The notes under the pieces were generated by a model, which saw only the letters and a program-made list of their open reading frames with translations, was not told the DNA's origin and ran no database searches. A program made the position numbers and the translations under genes. From assembly GCA_963277665.1 (NCBI GenBank), contig OY728130.1, positions 1,361,570,393 through 1,361,634,392 of the forward strand: a stretch of DNA of 64,000 nt, read 5' to 3'. Position 1 is the first letter of the stretch. Every line of letters starts with the position of its first letter. Origin of the DNA: Viscum album (taxonomy: Eukaryota; Streptophyta; Magnoliopsida; Santalales; Viscaceae). This document shows positions 10,469-21,863 of this stretch, in pieces.

Positions 10469-12991
10469 ACTCTATTCTTTGATGATTTATGTTATGAAGG
10501 ACTTTGGTTATAAAGAAAATTTTACTTGATATAAATTACATTTTCTATGATGTAAAATGATATAAATAGGTGGAAATGATTAAGAATAATGTTTTTTTAT
10601 TTAAATTGATTTATGTGTCTCAAAATTATATATTTTTTATAAATTACACTTGATGACAATATTATGTTAATGAATATTTTTATTTATAGAATTAATTTTG
10701 ATTGCATGTTTGTTTATAAAGTGAACGAGTTATTTATATTATATAACTAGGATATTAATTATGAATTATTATTCTTAACATTAAATTGTGTCTATGAATA
10801 TTTATTATAACTCTTTTTTGTATAAAGTTCCATAATTTTGGATAATTTTTGGGGGACTTGGGTTAGGTTGTGACATGAGATATTAATATATGTTCTCTAT
10901 ATTTATCTAGGCCTTATGTGAGGATTAATGAAATTATTGGATTCCTTGTTCTTGGTATATATTGACTATAATATAATAGTTTTCCTAATTTTACCATTAT
11001 TGACATTAAATTGTTTTTGGCATTGGCTAAGAATGGTACGAGACAAATTAAGTGGCATGGTTAACAATTAATTTTATTTCTACTATTAAATTAAAATTAT
11101 AAATTCATTTAACAGATTTAATATTTTTATATTTGATCATGTTAAATCCAAATGATTCATAAGGACATAGTGGTTTCTATTAAGTATTTATTCTATCTCT
11201 CTGTACATACCCACATCTTTTGATTAATTATTATAAGCATAATGTTGTGGTTGATGGGAATAAGCCTCGGTGGTTACGAAATAATGCTAGTAGAAAACAT
11301 GGAGATGTTTTTATTTTTATATGGATAATTGTTGAGGGAGTTTACAAATATTATTTTGTTTCTATTATTAGAGTTATCATTCATGCTTTGGGACTTTATT
11401 TTTATTTTTAAATCGTGTATGGTTATATGAATCATATATGATTTTTTGGATATTTTCATAACATTTATCATAATTTTATTATTAATTTCTATTTTTTATG
11501 ATTATGATTATGATTTTACTTTTTTTTATATGATGGATAATTATAAGTTATATTGCACCTGAAGAAATATCATTAGACCATCTATGATGGTTATTATTCT
11601 AATGTGATAATAAGGAACACTTGGGTCCATGTGATGTTTTTACTCAATTATATATTCATGTTTGAGTGGAACATTACAAAATGAAATTAGATAAACTTAT
11701 TTCTTTAGGTATTGATATTTGAGAATTTGGTTGATTAAATATTAAGAGTCCAGTCTTATTATAGAAGCTATGTATATGTACCAAGATAACACAACCATAG
11801 TATAATTCAATATCTCTGAGAATTTATGGGATTATATTTATGGAATTTATAAATAATATTTTGGTGAAAAAAAATCACTCTAGTTGAGGGATATTAGTCA
11901 TTTTTTCTTATGGTATTTTGGAAATTATGAACCTAAAATTTTTGCGCACACATGTGTTTATTATTTAAAAGTGATTCTATTTAGGCTAAATAATTAAATT
12001 GTTGATAAATTATTCAATGTTTTTTGAATATTTTATTAGTATTTTATAAACTATCCAAAATATAAGGAATGAAATAATGATGTGATTATCTTGATTTGGT
12101 TAAGTACCATATGATTGTGTGTATTATGTGATGCATGATTTGTTTATTTTCTAAACCTTTTTATGTTTGTTGTAAAATAGTGTGTTGTTTTTCATTGAAT
12201 AATTGTACCTACAGAGAGCGTTGATGAACCTCATGAGATGTTGTTTTGAGGATAATTTTAATGAGAGGAATATAGAAGGGGAAGATGATAAAGCACCTTT
12301 TTTGGTTGATCCTATTTCTCAAGTGGAGATGAAGATCTTTGGAAAAATAATTAATGTAATTTAGAATATATATAATGTAGATCGGCACACAAATTAATTA
12401 TTTTCAATGATATGGTTCATTGTTTTTTAGTGTATCAACCTCCTATATTTATAGGATTTTCTAGGCCTCATTTATTTGAGGAATTAATATATAAAATATA
12501 TAGGTTCTTAATATGATCAATTACCTAAAAGAGAATAAATTAAAGATTAATGTTCTTATTCTTGTGGGATTGGCTTGGTATTTGTGAGATATCTTGATCA
12601 AGGGAAATTGGATAGAGTGGTTTTCAATATATTCCTTCAAATATCAATTTATTATTAAATTCTATTCCAAGATGATATTGGTGGATAAAGAATTAGAGAT
12701 TATATATATGATATAATGGAATGTTTATGTTCTTTATTATGAATCTAAATTTTTTGAATTTACAAATTTAATATAAGTTTGTTAGGTAATGAAATTTTAA
12801 AGGCTTATCAATTCAAGTGTAATAAGAAGTTATCCAATAAAAGGTCTTTACCTTTTATTTACATACATTTTTAAAAGTGGTAAAAATGTATCTCAAGGTA
12901 GATAATGATCATGGAGAATATAAGAGGGTCTAAATTGGAGTAGGTGAATCTAGGTGTGGTAAGAAGAGGATATGAGATGAAATATGCATGG
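10469..12991. other. Unassigned A/T-rich DNA between LTR-G and LTR-B
   Basis: No convincing gene. A plus-strand stretch at about 11220-11260 reads YYKHNVVVDG, which resembles the Y..GKANVVADALSR motif at the end of gypsy RNase H, and about 12230-12340 reads as an acidic stretch (EDNFNERN, EGEDDKAPF). Both are too weak to call. The rest is A/T-rich with no ORF of note. Confidence 0.3.
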
Positions 12992-13221
12992 TGTAATGAC
13001 CTGAAATTTTGAATAAATCTTGTTTCCTAATTTTTTGTGTTATTTTATTTTTATACTCAACAAAATTGTTTAATTTGGTAACATGAGTATAATTAAAATG
13101 AGACCATTGGATTTTGACTGTTATATGACTATTGGTCAATATGACCGTTGGAAACTAAACGTTTTAATTATTGTCTCAAAATACAAGTGATCTTGGTTAA
13201 TTAATATAGAAAGAAGATTCA

Positions 13222-13491
13222 ATGGCCTCATCCAGTAGTCTCGGGCCAATTGAAGCCTGTCTAACAGAACTTGGGAAGGAGGTTGCACCACTGGGCTTTA
13301 CTCTGGACCAAACCCAAGCCGAACTTCATCGTGTGAAGCTAGAACGGAATCGACTTCACGAGAAGTTTGAACTGATAGAAATTACTACTCGTGCAATTTT
13401 GGCTGAGCCGCCATCAGATTCTCTCACCTTAGCACACCTTACACTTAGGTCCTATGCTGGGGTTATAAGGGGCTATATAAGGATACCGTAA
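13222..13491 (+). CDS. 89-codon G/C-rich ORF embedded in LTR-B U3
   Basis: Starts MASSSSLGPIEACLTELGKE and runs 89 codons to TAA. The middle (about residues 28-55: LDQTQAELHRVKLERNRL) looks like a short amphipathic or coiled-coil helix; no signal peptide or membrane segment. Base composition is near balanced while flanks are strongly A/T-rich, so it looks captured from elsewhere. It sits upstream of the LTR promoter, so it would appear only in the 3' end of a full-length transcript or be driven by another promoter. The 3' LTR copy (18967-19236) aligns without gaps but has a stop at codon 41. I do not recognise the family. Differences between the copies are mainly amino-acid changing, so there is no sign of selection since insertion. 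Confidence 0.4.
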   Translation: MASSSSLGPIEACLTELGKEVAPLGFTLDQTQAELHRVKLERNRLHEKFELIEITTRAILAEPPSDSLTLAHLTLRSYAGVIRGYIRIP

Positions 13492-14426
13492 CTGCGTTGT
13501 GTAATCCTTTGTTTTAAAGAAAAATTTTGATTTCTTCATATGATAAAGTTTATGAAATTTTAAATGTCCGGATAAATATAGAATGCATATTTTGATGAAT
13601 TTTAGAGGAAGTATATTTTAAAAATGTTTCTGTAAACCATAAATAATTAAAAATGTGTAATGATTTTAAAAAAATGGTCTTCTACAATTATGTTCAGTAC
13701 GAAATTTAGATTCTAATAAGATCAACTTAATTTTTGATGAATAGTAAATTATGAATAGTTATTTTATTATTTGGATTAGTAATGTGACCTAATGGATTAT
13801 CAATCTCACGTAATGAAATTATTAATATAATCTAGGTACCTTGGTTAAGTAATGTGATTGAATAAAATGGTTAAATAATGGTTTCATAAATTTTTCGTAA
13901 AGTATTAGTTTTTTCAGGTGAATAGTGTTGTTTAATTAAAAATTAAATTAAAAATATTTAGAAATTTATTTTTATAAAATGGACTTTATTTTTGAATTCA
14001 CAACATTGATATTATGCTAAGATAATTTTTGTGGATTTTTCTGAAAAAATGAATTTCCAGTGAATAGTGTATTTATTTAAAAATTAAATTAAAAATATTT
14101 AGAAAATTATTTTTATAAAATGGAGTTCATTTTTGAAATCAGAGCATCGATATTTGGTTAAGGTGAAATTTTGGGATTTTTCTGAGAAAGTTGAATTTTC
14201 GATGAATTGTGAAAATACAGTTTTTAAGTTACGGTTATTTAATGAAATCATTAAATGATGTATTAAGTATGTAATCAATATGGTCGACTTATGAATAGTA
14301 ATATAAGGTATGAGGTGTCCCAAGTGGCCAATACCATGGGAAAATACCATAGTCAAGCCCATGGTTTTTCCCAAACCACCAATGAGGTGTCCCTTGGCCA
14401 TTAATGCCTTGTCCCCTCACTTTCCC

Positions 14427-14434
14427 TATAAATA
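14427..14434 (+). promoter_or_regulatory. TATA box of LTR-B
   Basis: TATAAATA within CTTTCCCTATAAATACC. The matching position in the 3' LTR (20176-20183) has decayed to TAAAAATA. Confidence 0.65.
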
Positions 14435-14565
14435 CCAAGCCATCCTCTCATCCATTCGACTCCCAACTCTCCCCAAACGAATATTTGGTTTCATTTCCTC
14501 CCAATGAGTCCTCCCAAGGTGCCCCCAATCCCTCAAGGTCCCAACCTTTGAGTTTTAAGAGTTAC

Positions 14566-14580
14566 GTTTTAAGGTAAGGG
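14566..14580 (+). promoter_or_regulatory. Splice-donor-like site in LTR-B leader
   Basis: GTTTTAAGGTAAGGG, about 140 bp after the TATA box; conserved in the 3' LTR at about 20315-20330. It matches AG|GTAAG. LTR-A and LTR-C carry the same AGGTAAGGG or AAGGTAAGGG motif. Its use as a splice site is inferred. Confidence 0.35.
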
Positions 14581-14749
14581 ATCCGAACTCTCTCTTTCTT
14601 TTCAAATACTCTCTTTTAAGTCATTTCTTTTATGATCCATGTTCTTATGTTGGAGGATGTTATTTTATATTCCTCTTACTTCCCTTTTTATTTTCATATG
14701 ATGAGATATCCCATCTTACTCTCATAATTTCGTTTTATGAATGTTTATA

Positions 14750-15580
14750 TGGCGTCGTTAGGCTGCCGAAAGTTTTGTAACGGATTCTTTCACCCCTCTC
14801 ATTTTCAAGTTCTATTTTCTTGTCACGTCTTTAAAGTTCCTTTTTATGTTGGGGTATGATATCTATATCTGTCATACTGATCTATTATTTTCAAATGTTG
14901 AGAGACCCTATTTGATCTCGTCAATACATTTTTTTTGAAGTTTAAGAGACGCTGTTAGGCTGCCAAAAGTTTTGTAACGGATTCTTTCACCCTTCTCATT
15001 TTCAAGATCTATTTTCATGAAAAGTATTTCAAGTTCCTTTTTTATTGTGTTGGTGTATGATATATATATATATATATCATACTTATCTTTTATTCTCATA
15101 TGATGAGAGTCCCTATTTTATCTCTTCAATTCATTTTTTTATGTTTAGGAGACGACGTTAGGCTACCGATTTTTTAAGGGATTCGTTCACCCTTCTCATT
15201 TTCAAGTTCTATTTTCTTGTTAAAACTATAAATTTCCTTTTTATTATGTTGGGGAATGATATCTATATCTATAATACTGATAATTTATTTTCATATGATG
15301 AGAGATCCTATTTTATCTCTTCAATCCATTTTTAGAAGTTTTAAGTGACGCCGTTAGGATACCGAATTCTCATAAGAGAAATCTTATTTTTTTGTCTTCC
15401 TTTCAAGTTCTTCGTTTCATATGGTATATCATTAAAATTTTATTACCATGTTCTTAAATCCTTTATATTCGGTTCCCCTATTGTTTTATGTATCATTTAT
15501 GAGTGGGTGACCCATGTACCCTCTCTCTTCAATGTTTTCTTAAACCATGTATCATAGCCGTTATGCTGCAAAATTTTCGT
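14750..15580 (+). repeat. Five tandem repeats of about 196 bp in 5' LTR-B
   Basis: The core GGCGTCGTTAGGCTGCCG and variants occur at about 14753, 14949, 15152 and 15345, with a weaker fifth (GCCGTTATGCTGC) at about 15557. Between cores each unit has TTGTAACGGATTCTTTCACCC-like DNA, TTTTCAAG, ATGTTGG(G/T)G(T/A)ATGATAT, ATGATGAGAG and CCTATTT. Homologous to LTR-A repeats in inverse orientation. The core can fold weakly (GGCG with TGCC). Confidence 0.85.
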
Positions 15581-16408
15581 CTCAAAATGTCTTTCTCTTT
15601 TTTCAAATTATTTTATTTTATTAAGTTAATACTCAAAGATCTTCTTCTATAGGGGTATTAACATACATATCAAAATGTTCTATTTTAATTCTGGGATTTA
15701 CATACATGAGAACCTCTTTCCTTTTTCTGTGGGTCTAAAGTGACATAAACATCACGTCTTTAAAGCAGTTTTTTTAAAATGTGATGACTATGAAATCAAA
15801 ACCATTTATTTTATCCTATATGGGTTTATTATGAAATGTTTGATGATGATATATGTGTATCACATGATAATAAAGACAAATTTAAGGGTGTTCCCTGATA
15901 GCGCTCCAATGCATTTGGTGAAGACTTAATCTCTGGAGATGACCATTTTTAACGACGCCTTGGTGAATAACCTTGGTAATTTTTAATCACACCTTGGGGA
16001 TGGACCTTGGTGAAAGGGAAATGATTGTCAATATTAAATGTTGTAGCCATATCTTCAAGTTATGAAATACGTTATTTTTATTATGATATGCCTCATTATT
16101 TCTTTCTCGTGCCTTAGAGTTATTTTTCATGACATTGTTGATGTATCTCAAGTCTACATGTTAAATGTTTCCCCTTGTTTCCCTTATTGGGCCTTCTGCT
16201 CACCCTTTCTTTTGATGTATGTCCCCAGGTTATGAGATGCTGTTATGAACCTAGGATGAACATAATGATAATACTTTAAAGTGTTTAAGAATAATGTTTT
16301 ATGTTTTCATATTTTATGTTTCTGGTTTCCAAGATACTAAACTTTAAAGATCCTCAATTTTGTAAAATGTAATGAAAAGTTATGTTATAAAAGGCGGTAT
16401 GCTATAGC

Positions 16409-16420
16409 TTGTATCAAAGG
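16409..16420 (+). other. Decayed primer-binding site of element B
   Basis: TTGTATCAAAGG directly after the LTR end, a decayed form of TTGGTATCAGAG seen in elements G and C. Position rather than sequence alone supports it. Confidence 0.55.
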
Positions 16421-16509
16421 ATGGTTTAGTTATTTGTGGAAATTAGGATATGAAAACTCTAGGAATAACCCTATAGAAAATTTTAAATATAGGAAATCTT
16501 CCTGGTATT

Positions 16510-16715
16510 TTGATGAGCATTTAGTAAAAGATTTCCAAGAAAATACATCCCTGTCTGGATACGTGTAGGTGGAGATGGCTCCAGCAGAGATGTATATAGG
16601 GGTAAAACCTGAAAACACCGCTTTGACTGAGACTAGAATGAAAAATGGTACACGACAATAGGCCTTGCTGCACTCTTGGTTACGACACTCCCGGGGGATA
16701 TGCTTTGGTAAATTC
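16510..16715 (+). other. Conserved 5' leader block, element B
   Basis: About 200 bp between primer site and gag align well with the minus strand of 25650-25845 in element C: shared GGGGTAAAACCTGAAAACAC, CGCTTTGA, AATGG(G/T)(A/G)CACGA, GGCCTTGCTGCACTCTTGG and GGGATATGCTTTGG. The match is stronger than in surrounding DNA, yet no sense reading frame is shared, so a non-coding role (packaging or leader signal) is possible. Confidence 0.55.
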
Positions 16716-17003
16716 ATAAGCTTAGTATGAACCATTATTAAAGGGACAAAGATAAAATAAAATAAAGATTCACATAAGAATATATGATCATGGATAACCT
16801 AGATTGGAACCTATGGGATCACAAGTTAGGATATACTTTTCTTCAACAAGTTTATCCTTCTATTGTTAATGTTTCCTTTTAATGATTATTGGCTAAGTAT
16901 TTGAGCCCCTAATTTTACTTTCTATTATTATATATTGGTGGGAAATAGAAGATCATGTCCCAACAACTAATGTGGTAGGAAATGTGAAGATTATCCAATT
17001 AAT

Positions 17004-17486
17004 GTGATAGAGATGACGAGAGATCAAGTTAAACATATTGTGATTATGCCAAACCAGCTATCAAAAATCACAATTAATAATTGGTACCTAGTTGAATGCC
17101 CAAATTCATCAATGAAGAAGAAGACGAAGTCTCAAGGATGTTTATCTGATAAATTTGATAAGGGAAAGAAGACCCAATTTCCTTTGTGAAAAAAGTGTGG
17201 AAAGAGGCACCAAGGGGAATGTCACAAAGGAACCAGGAGGTGTTTTAACTGTGGGCTGATAGGACATAAAGTAACTAATTGCTTTAAAAAAATGGATAAT
17301 GTGATGAATAGAGATAAGGTTCAATCTAATGTACCTTATACTTTTAAATGTCGTAAAAGTGGAGAAGTTAGAAATTATACAAAGAAATTCTCTCATAGAA
17401 GGGATAAGAGTCATGATGAGCATCAAGAATCTTCACAGACAAGGGAAAAATGCAAGTCCTATGCTGAGATGGATCATGATGACTGA
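17004..17486 (+). pseudogene. Ty3/gypsy gag 3' part with zinc knuckles, element B
   Basis: A single frame with only one internal stop (TGA at 17187-17189). It reads a basic linker (SSMKKKTKSQG), then knuckle 1 KKCGKRHQGEC (first cysteine lost), knuckle 2 CFNCGLIGHKVTNC (complete C-X2-C-X4-H-X4-C), and knuckle 3 FKCRKSGEVRNYTKKF (two cysteines and the histidine lost). This nucleocapsid region binds the element RNA during particle assembly. Three knuckles are typical of Tekay/Del. The capsid part upstream (16720-17000) is not clearly readable. Confidence 0.8.
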
Positions 17487-17489
17487 AGT

Positions 17490-18590
17490 ACATGTAACTT
17501 CTTCACAATAATTGTCTATGTCATGTTGTATTTTAGTTCAGGCTCTATGATAATATCTTTTATGTTTTCTAAGATCATCGAGTCACTACCTAAGATGATT
17601 TTATATCATTAAGTAAAACATCTATTGTAATGTACCACATGTTGATGTAGTGAAGCTGATCTTCTTAAAAAAAGGTGATTAGGGGATTAAAAGATGATTA
17701 TTATTTTGGAATACGTTCACTATTTGGGAACCCTATTTGATTGAGGTAAATAGGTTACTATGGTATTTTATATGAGGAGTAATGGTTGACTTATATTTTG
17801 AAGAATCGATGAATTTAAGGTGGACTTATAGTAATTTAGGTTACATATGGAAATGATTAACCTATCTTGGGGAAAATGTGATTAGGTTAGTAACTTTTTT
17901 TATAAGATGATAAGAGTGGTTGATGTTGTTTGAAGATGAACGGTAAAGTCTATCTTGGAAGACTATGTTATGAGATCGTTCTTATAATTGGGTTTCAATC
18001 ATAGTTTGGTTTATTTTGAGGAATTTAAGGAAAGTTATTTGTGGAATGGTCTATGATGAACTTTGGTTAGTACCATGGATCTTTCAAGATTTAAAATTAG
18101 TTTCCCTTCCTATGGGATTCTTTATTTTGGAAGAGTTGTTTTATATTACCCTTTCTATTTTTGAGATAATGTTTAAAGATAGAAGAAATAGATAGTTAAT
18201 CTTTGGTGGATTATGTGATTCTCTAGAAGATGATTCTTGTTCTTTTGATGAGACCAAGTGTTGTTTTAATGCTCATCGTTTGGAGAAAAGATTAGTTTTG
18301 GTAGAAACTTATTAAGGGATGAAACTATACTTGAAGGTAAATATATTTCTTTGTGTTCTTATTCTATGTAGTAAATGAATTCCTCAAAACTATGAAAAGG
18401 AACGTAAAACTAAAATGTTGTCTGTTAATGTTTCCTACTGGGAAATCAAATATTGTTTAACCCATAAAAAGTTTGTGATTTTTTTGTTATTAACTTTTTC
18501 CTAATAATGTTTTCTATTACTCTCCCTCAGAACGTGACCCTTTGTTTTCTATACCATGTCCATGTTTTCCTACATGGAATCCTAGTATGG
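17490..18590 (+). other. Unreadable remnant of pol, element B
   Basis: Between gag and the pol end only about 1.1 kb remains where a full element would have 3-4 kb. No protease, RT, RNase H or integrase motif could be read in any frame. Position implies deleted and degraded pol. Confidence 0.4.
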
Positions 18591-18599
18591 GTTAACTCG

Positions 18600-18725
18600 G
18601 GTGGCCTTTGTACATCCTTTTCTTTCTTTTAAAGTAATAATGTCACTGAATCTTTTTTCCAATATGGGAATTTCAATGAAATTTCCAAGTCCGATTTTAA
18701 AAATTGTGAGGACACAATTTCTTAA
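18600..18725 (+). pseudogene. 3' end of Tekay-type pol, element B
   Basis: Plus strand reads NLFSNMGISMKFPSP then VRTQFLKGGR, resembling the end of chromovirus pol after the chromodomain: E..M...YP.LF...G...F.DE.F.KGG. The chromodomain WE motif itself is not visible. It runs straight into the polypurine tract. Confidence 0.55.
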
Positions 18726-18736
18726 GGGGGGAAGAT
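18722..18736 (+). other. Polypurine tract of element B
   Basis: TTAAGGGGGGAAGAT immediately before the 3' LTR start, preceded by TTGTGAGGACACAATTTC. Element C has the matching TTGTGAGGATTCAATTT then AGTAGGGGAGAA on the minus strand at 23399-23412. It serves as primer for plus-strand DNA in LTR elements. Confidence 0.85.
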
Positions 18737-18966
18737 TGTAACGACATGAAATTTTGAATAAATCTTGTTTCCTAATTTTGTGTGTTATTTTATTTTTATA
18801 CACAACAAAACTATTTAATTTGGTAGCATTAGTACAATTAAAATGAGACCATTGGGTTTTGACTCTTATATGACCATTGGTCAATATGACTGCTGGAAAC
18901 TAAACGTTTCGTTTATTGTCTCTAAATACAAGTGATCTTGGTTAGTTAATATAAAAAGAAGATTCA

Positions 18967-19236
18967 ATGGCCTCATCCATTAGTCTCAGGCCAATCGAAG
19001 CCCGTCTAACGGAACATGGGAAAGAGGTAGCACCACTGGGCTTCACTCTGGACCAAATGCAAGCCGAAATTCATCGTGTAAAGCTATAACAGAATTGCCT
19101 TCGCAAGAAGTTGAAACTGATAGAAATTACTACTCGTGCAATGTTGGTTGTGCCGCCCTCAGATTCTCTCACCTTAGCACACCTTACACTTAGTTCCTAT
19201 GCTGGGGTTATAAGGGGCTGTGTAAGGAGACCGTAA
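18967..19236 (+). pseudogene. Second copy of the LTR-B ORF, stop at codon 41
   Basis: Gap-free alignment to 13222-13491, starting MASSISLRPIEARLTEHGKE. TAA at 19087-19089 replaces a glutamate codon. I counted about 31 base differences, of which about 7 are silent, so the frame has drifted neutrally since the two LTRs were identical. Confidence 0.55.
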
Positions 19237-20496
19237 CTGCGTTGTGTAATCCTTTGTTTTAAAGAAAAATTTTGATTTCTTCTTATGATGAAGTTTATGA
19301 ATTTTTAAATGTCCGGATAAATATAGTATGCATATTTTGATGAATTTTAGAGAAAAGATATTTTAAAAATTTTTATGTAAACCCTAAATAATTAAAAATT
19401 TGTAATGATTTTCAAAAAATGGTCTTCTACAATTATGTTCAGTATGAAATTTAGATTCGAATAAGATCAAAATAATTTTTGATGAATACTAAATTAGGAA
19501 TAGTGATTTTATGCTTAGGATTAGTAATGTGACCAAATGGATTAGTAATCTTACATAAAGAAATTATTAATACAATCTAGGCACCTTGATTAAGTAATGT
19601 GATTCAATAAAATGGTTAAATAATGGTTTCATAAATTATTAGTCAATTATTAGTTTTTTCAGGTGAATCGTGTTTTTTAATTAAAAAATAAATTAAAAAT
19701 ATTTAGAAAATTATATTTATAAAATGGACTTTATTTTTGAATTCAGAACATCGATATTTTGCTAAGGTAATATTTGGGGATTTTTCTGAAAAAAAAAATG
19801 AATTTTCGGTGAATAGTGTATTTATTTAAAAATTAAATTAAAAATATTTAGAAAATTATTTTTATAAAATGGAGTTCATTTTTGAAATTAGAGCATCGAT
19901 ATTTTGTTAAGGCAAAATTTTGGGATTTTTCTGAGAAAGTTGAATTTTCGATAAATAGTGAAAATACAGTTTTTAAGTTACGGGTGTTTAATGACATCAT
20001 TAAATAACGTATTAAGTATGAAATCAATACGGTCGACTTATTAATAGTAATATAAGGTATTAGGTTTCCCAAGTGGCCAATACCATGTGCAAATACCATG
20101 GTCAAGCCCATGGTTTTTCCAAAACCACCAATGAGGTGTCCCTTGGCCATTAATGCTTTGTCCCCTCACTTTCCCTAAAAATACCAAGACATACTCTCAT
20201 CCATTCGACTCCCTACTCTCCCCCAATGAATCTATAGTCTCATTACCTCTCAATGAGTCCTCCCAAGGTTCCCCCAAGCCCTTAAGGTCTCAACCATTGA
20301 GTTTTAAGAGTTACGTTTTAAGGTAAGGGATTCGAACTCTCTCTTTCTTTTCAAATACTCTCTTTTAAGTCATTTATTTTATGCTCCATGTTCTTAGGTT
20401 GAAGGATGTTATTTTATATTCCTCATAAAGCCCTTTTCATTTTAATATGATGAGAGATCCCCTCTTACTCTCATCATTTCGTTTTATGAATGTTTA

Positions 20497-21320
20497 AGTG
20501 GCGCCGTTAGGCTGCCGATATTTTTGTAATGGATTATTTCACCCTTCTCATTTTCAAGTTCTATTTTCATGTCAAGTCTTTCAAGTTTATTTTTATGTTG
20601 GGGTATGATCTCTATATATATCATACTGATATTTTATTTTCATATTATGAGAGACCCTATTTTATCTCATCAATTCATTTTTTTTGAAGTTTAAGATACG
20701 CCGTTAGGCTGTCAAATTTTTTTGTAACGGATTCTTTCACCCTTCTCGTATTAAAGATCTATTTTCATGTGAAGTCTTTCAAGATCCTTTTTATTATGTT
20801 GGGGTATGATCTCTATATCTATCATACTTATATTTTATTTTAATATAATGAGAGACCCTATTTTATTTCATCAAATCATTTTTTTGATGTTTAAGAGACG
20901 TCGTTTGGCTGCCGAAGTTTTAAGGGATTCGTTCACCCTTCTCATTTTCAAGTTCTATTTTCTTGTCAAAACATTCAAGTTCCTTTTTAATATGTTGGGG
21001 AATGATCTATATATATATCATACTGATCATTTATTTTCATATTATGAGAGACCTTATTTGATCTCATCAATCCATTTCCGGATGTTTTAAGTGACGTTGT
21101 TAGGCTACCGAATTCTCATAAGAGAAATCTTATTTTATTGTCTTCCTTTCAAGTTCTTCGTTTCATATTGTATATCATTAAAATTTCATTAACATATTCT
21201 TAAATCCTTTATATTCTATTCACCTACTATTTTATGTATCATTTATTAGTGGTTGACCCATGTACCCTCTCTTTTCAATGTTTTCTAAAACCATGTATCA
21301 TAGCCGTTATGCTGCAGAAT
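20497..21320 (+). repeat. Tandem 196-bp repeats in 3' LTR-B
   Basis: Cores GGCGCCGTTAGGCTGCCG and variants at about 20500, 20698, 20888 and 21091, plus a weak fifth (GCCGTTATGCTGC) near 21303. One-to-one with the array at 14750-15580. Confidence 0.8.
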
Positions 21321-21863
21321 TTTCGTCTCATAATGTCTTTCTCTTTTATCAAATTATTTTATTTTATTAATTTAATACTCAAAGATCTTTCTTCTATAAG
21401 GGTATTCACATACATATCAAAATGTTATATTTTAATTATGGGATTTACATACATGAGACCAACTTTCCTTTTTCTGTGGGTTTAAAGTGACATAAAGATC
21501 ACGTCTTTAAAGAAGTTTTTAAAAAATATGATGACTATGAAATGAAACCCATTTATTTTATGATATATGGGTTGTTTATGAAATGTTTGATGATGATATA
21601 GGTGTATCACATGATAATAAAGACAAATTTAAGGGTTCACCCTGATAGAGCTCTAATGCATTGGGTAAAGACTTAATCTCAAGAGATGACCATTTTTGAC
21701 GACGCCTTGGTGAAGAACCTTGGTAATTTTTAGTGACACCTTGGGGATGGACCTTGGTGAAATGGAAATGATTGTCAATATTAAATGTTTTAGCCACATA
21801 TTCAATTTCTGAAATACGTTATATTTATTATGATATGCCTCATGATTTCTTTCTCATGCCTTA

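Larger units (their letters stand above)
12992..16408 (+). mobile_element. LTR-B 5' LTR (3.4 kb), Tekay-like
   Basis: Starts TGTAATGACCTG at 12992 and ends at GCTATAGC just before a primer site at 16409. The 3' LTR starting TGTAACGACATG at 18737 is colinear with it for about 3.1 kb. In order: the 89-codon G/C-rich island (13222-13491), A/T-rich U3, a TATA box (14427), a donor-like site (14571), five 196-bp repeats (14750-15580), then a U5-like region with a repeated CCTTGG(T/G) pattern. A reversed copy of the last 0.8 kb lies at 63181-64000. Confidence 0.85.
18737..21863 (+). mobile_element. LTR-B 3' LTR, truncated
   Basis: Starts TGTAACGACATG and stays colinear with the 5' LTR up to about 21860 (equivalent of 16110), where it breaks into a C-type LTR fragment in the other orientation. 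The last 0.3 kb of the LTR and the 3' flank are missing. Divergence from the 5' LTR is about one base in nine over the ORF island, so the insertion is old. Confidence 0.85.

Noticed and set aside
14310..14507. 65-codon plus-strand ORF and the opposite 100-codon ORF at 14099-14401
   Set aside because: Both overlap the LTR-B promoter region; the similar minus ORF at 19848-20150 reflects only the LTR duplication.
16430..16735. 101-codon minus-strand ORF
   Set aside because: Antisense to the conserved leader of element B; the element C equivalent does not keep the frame.
20500..20518. GGCGCCGTTAGG resembling the TGGCGCCGTTGCC primer site of Tat elements
   Set aside because: It is the core of a tandem repeat occurring four or five times per LTR and in variants; not next to an LTR end. 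Likely coincidence.
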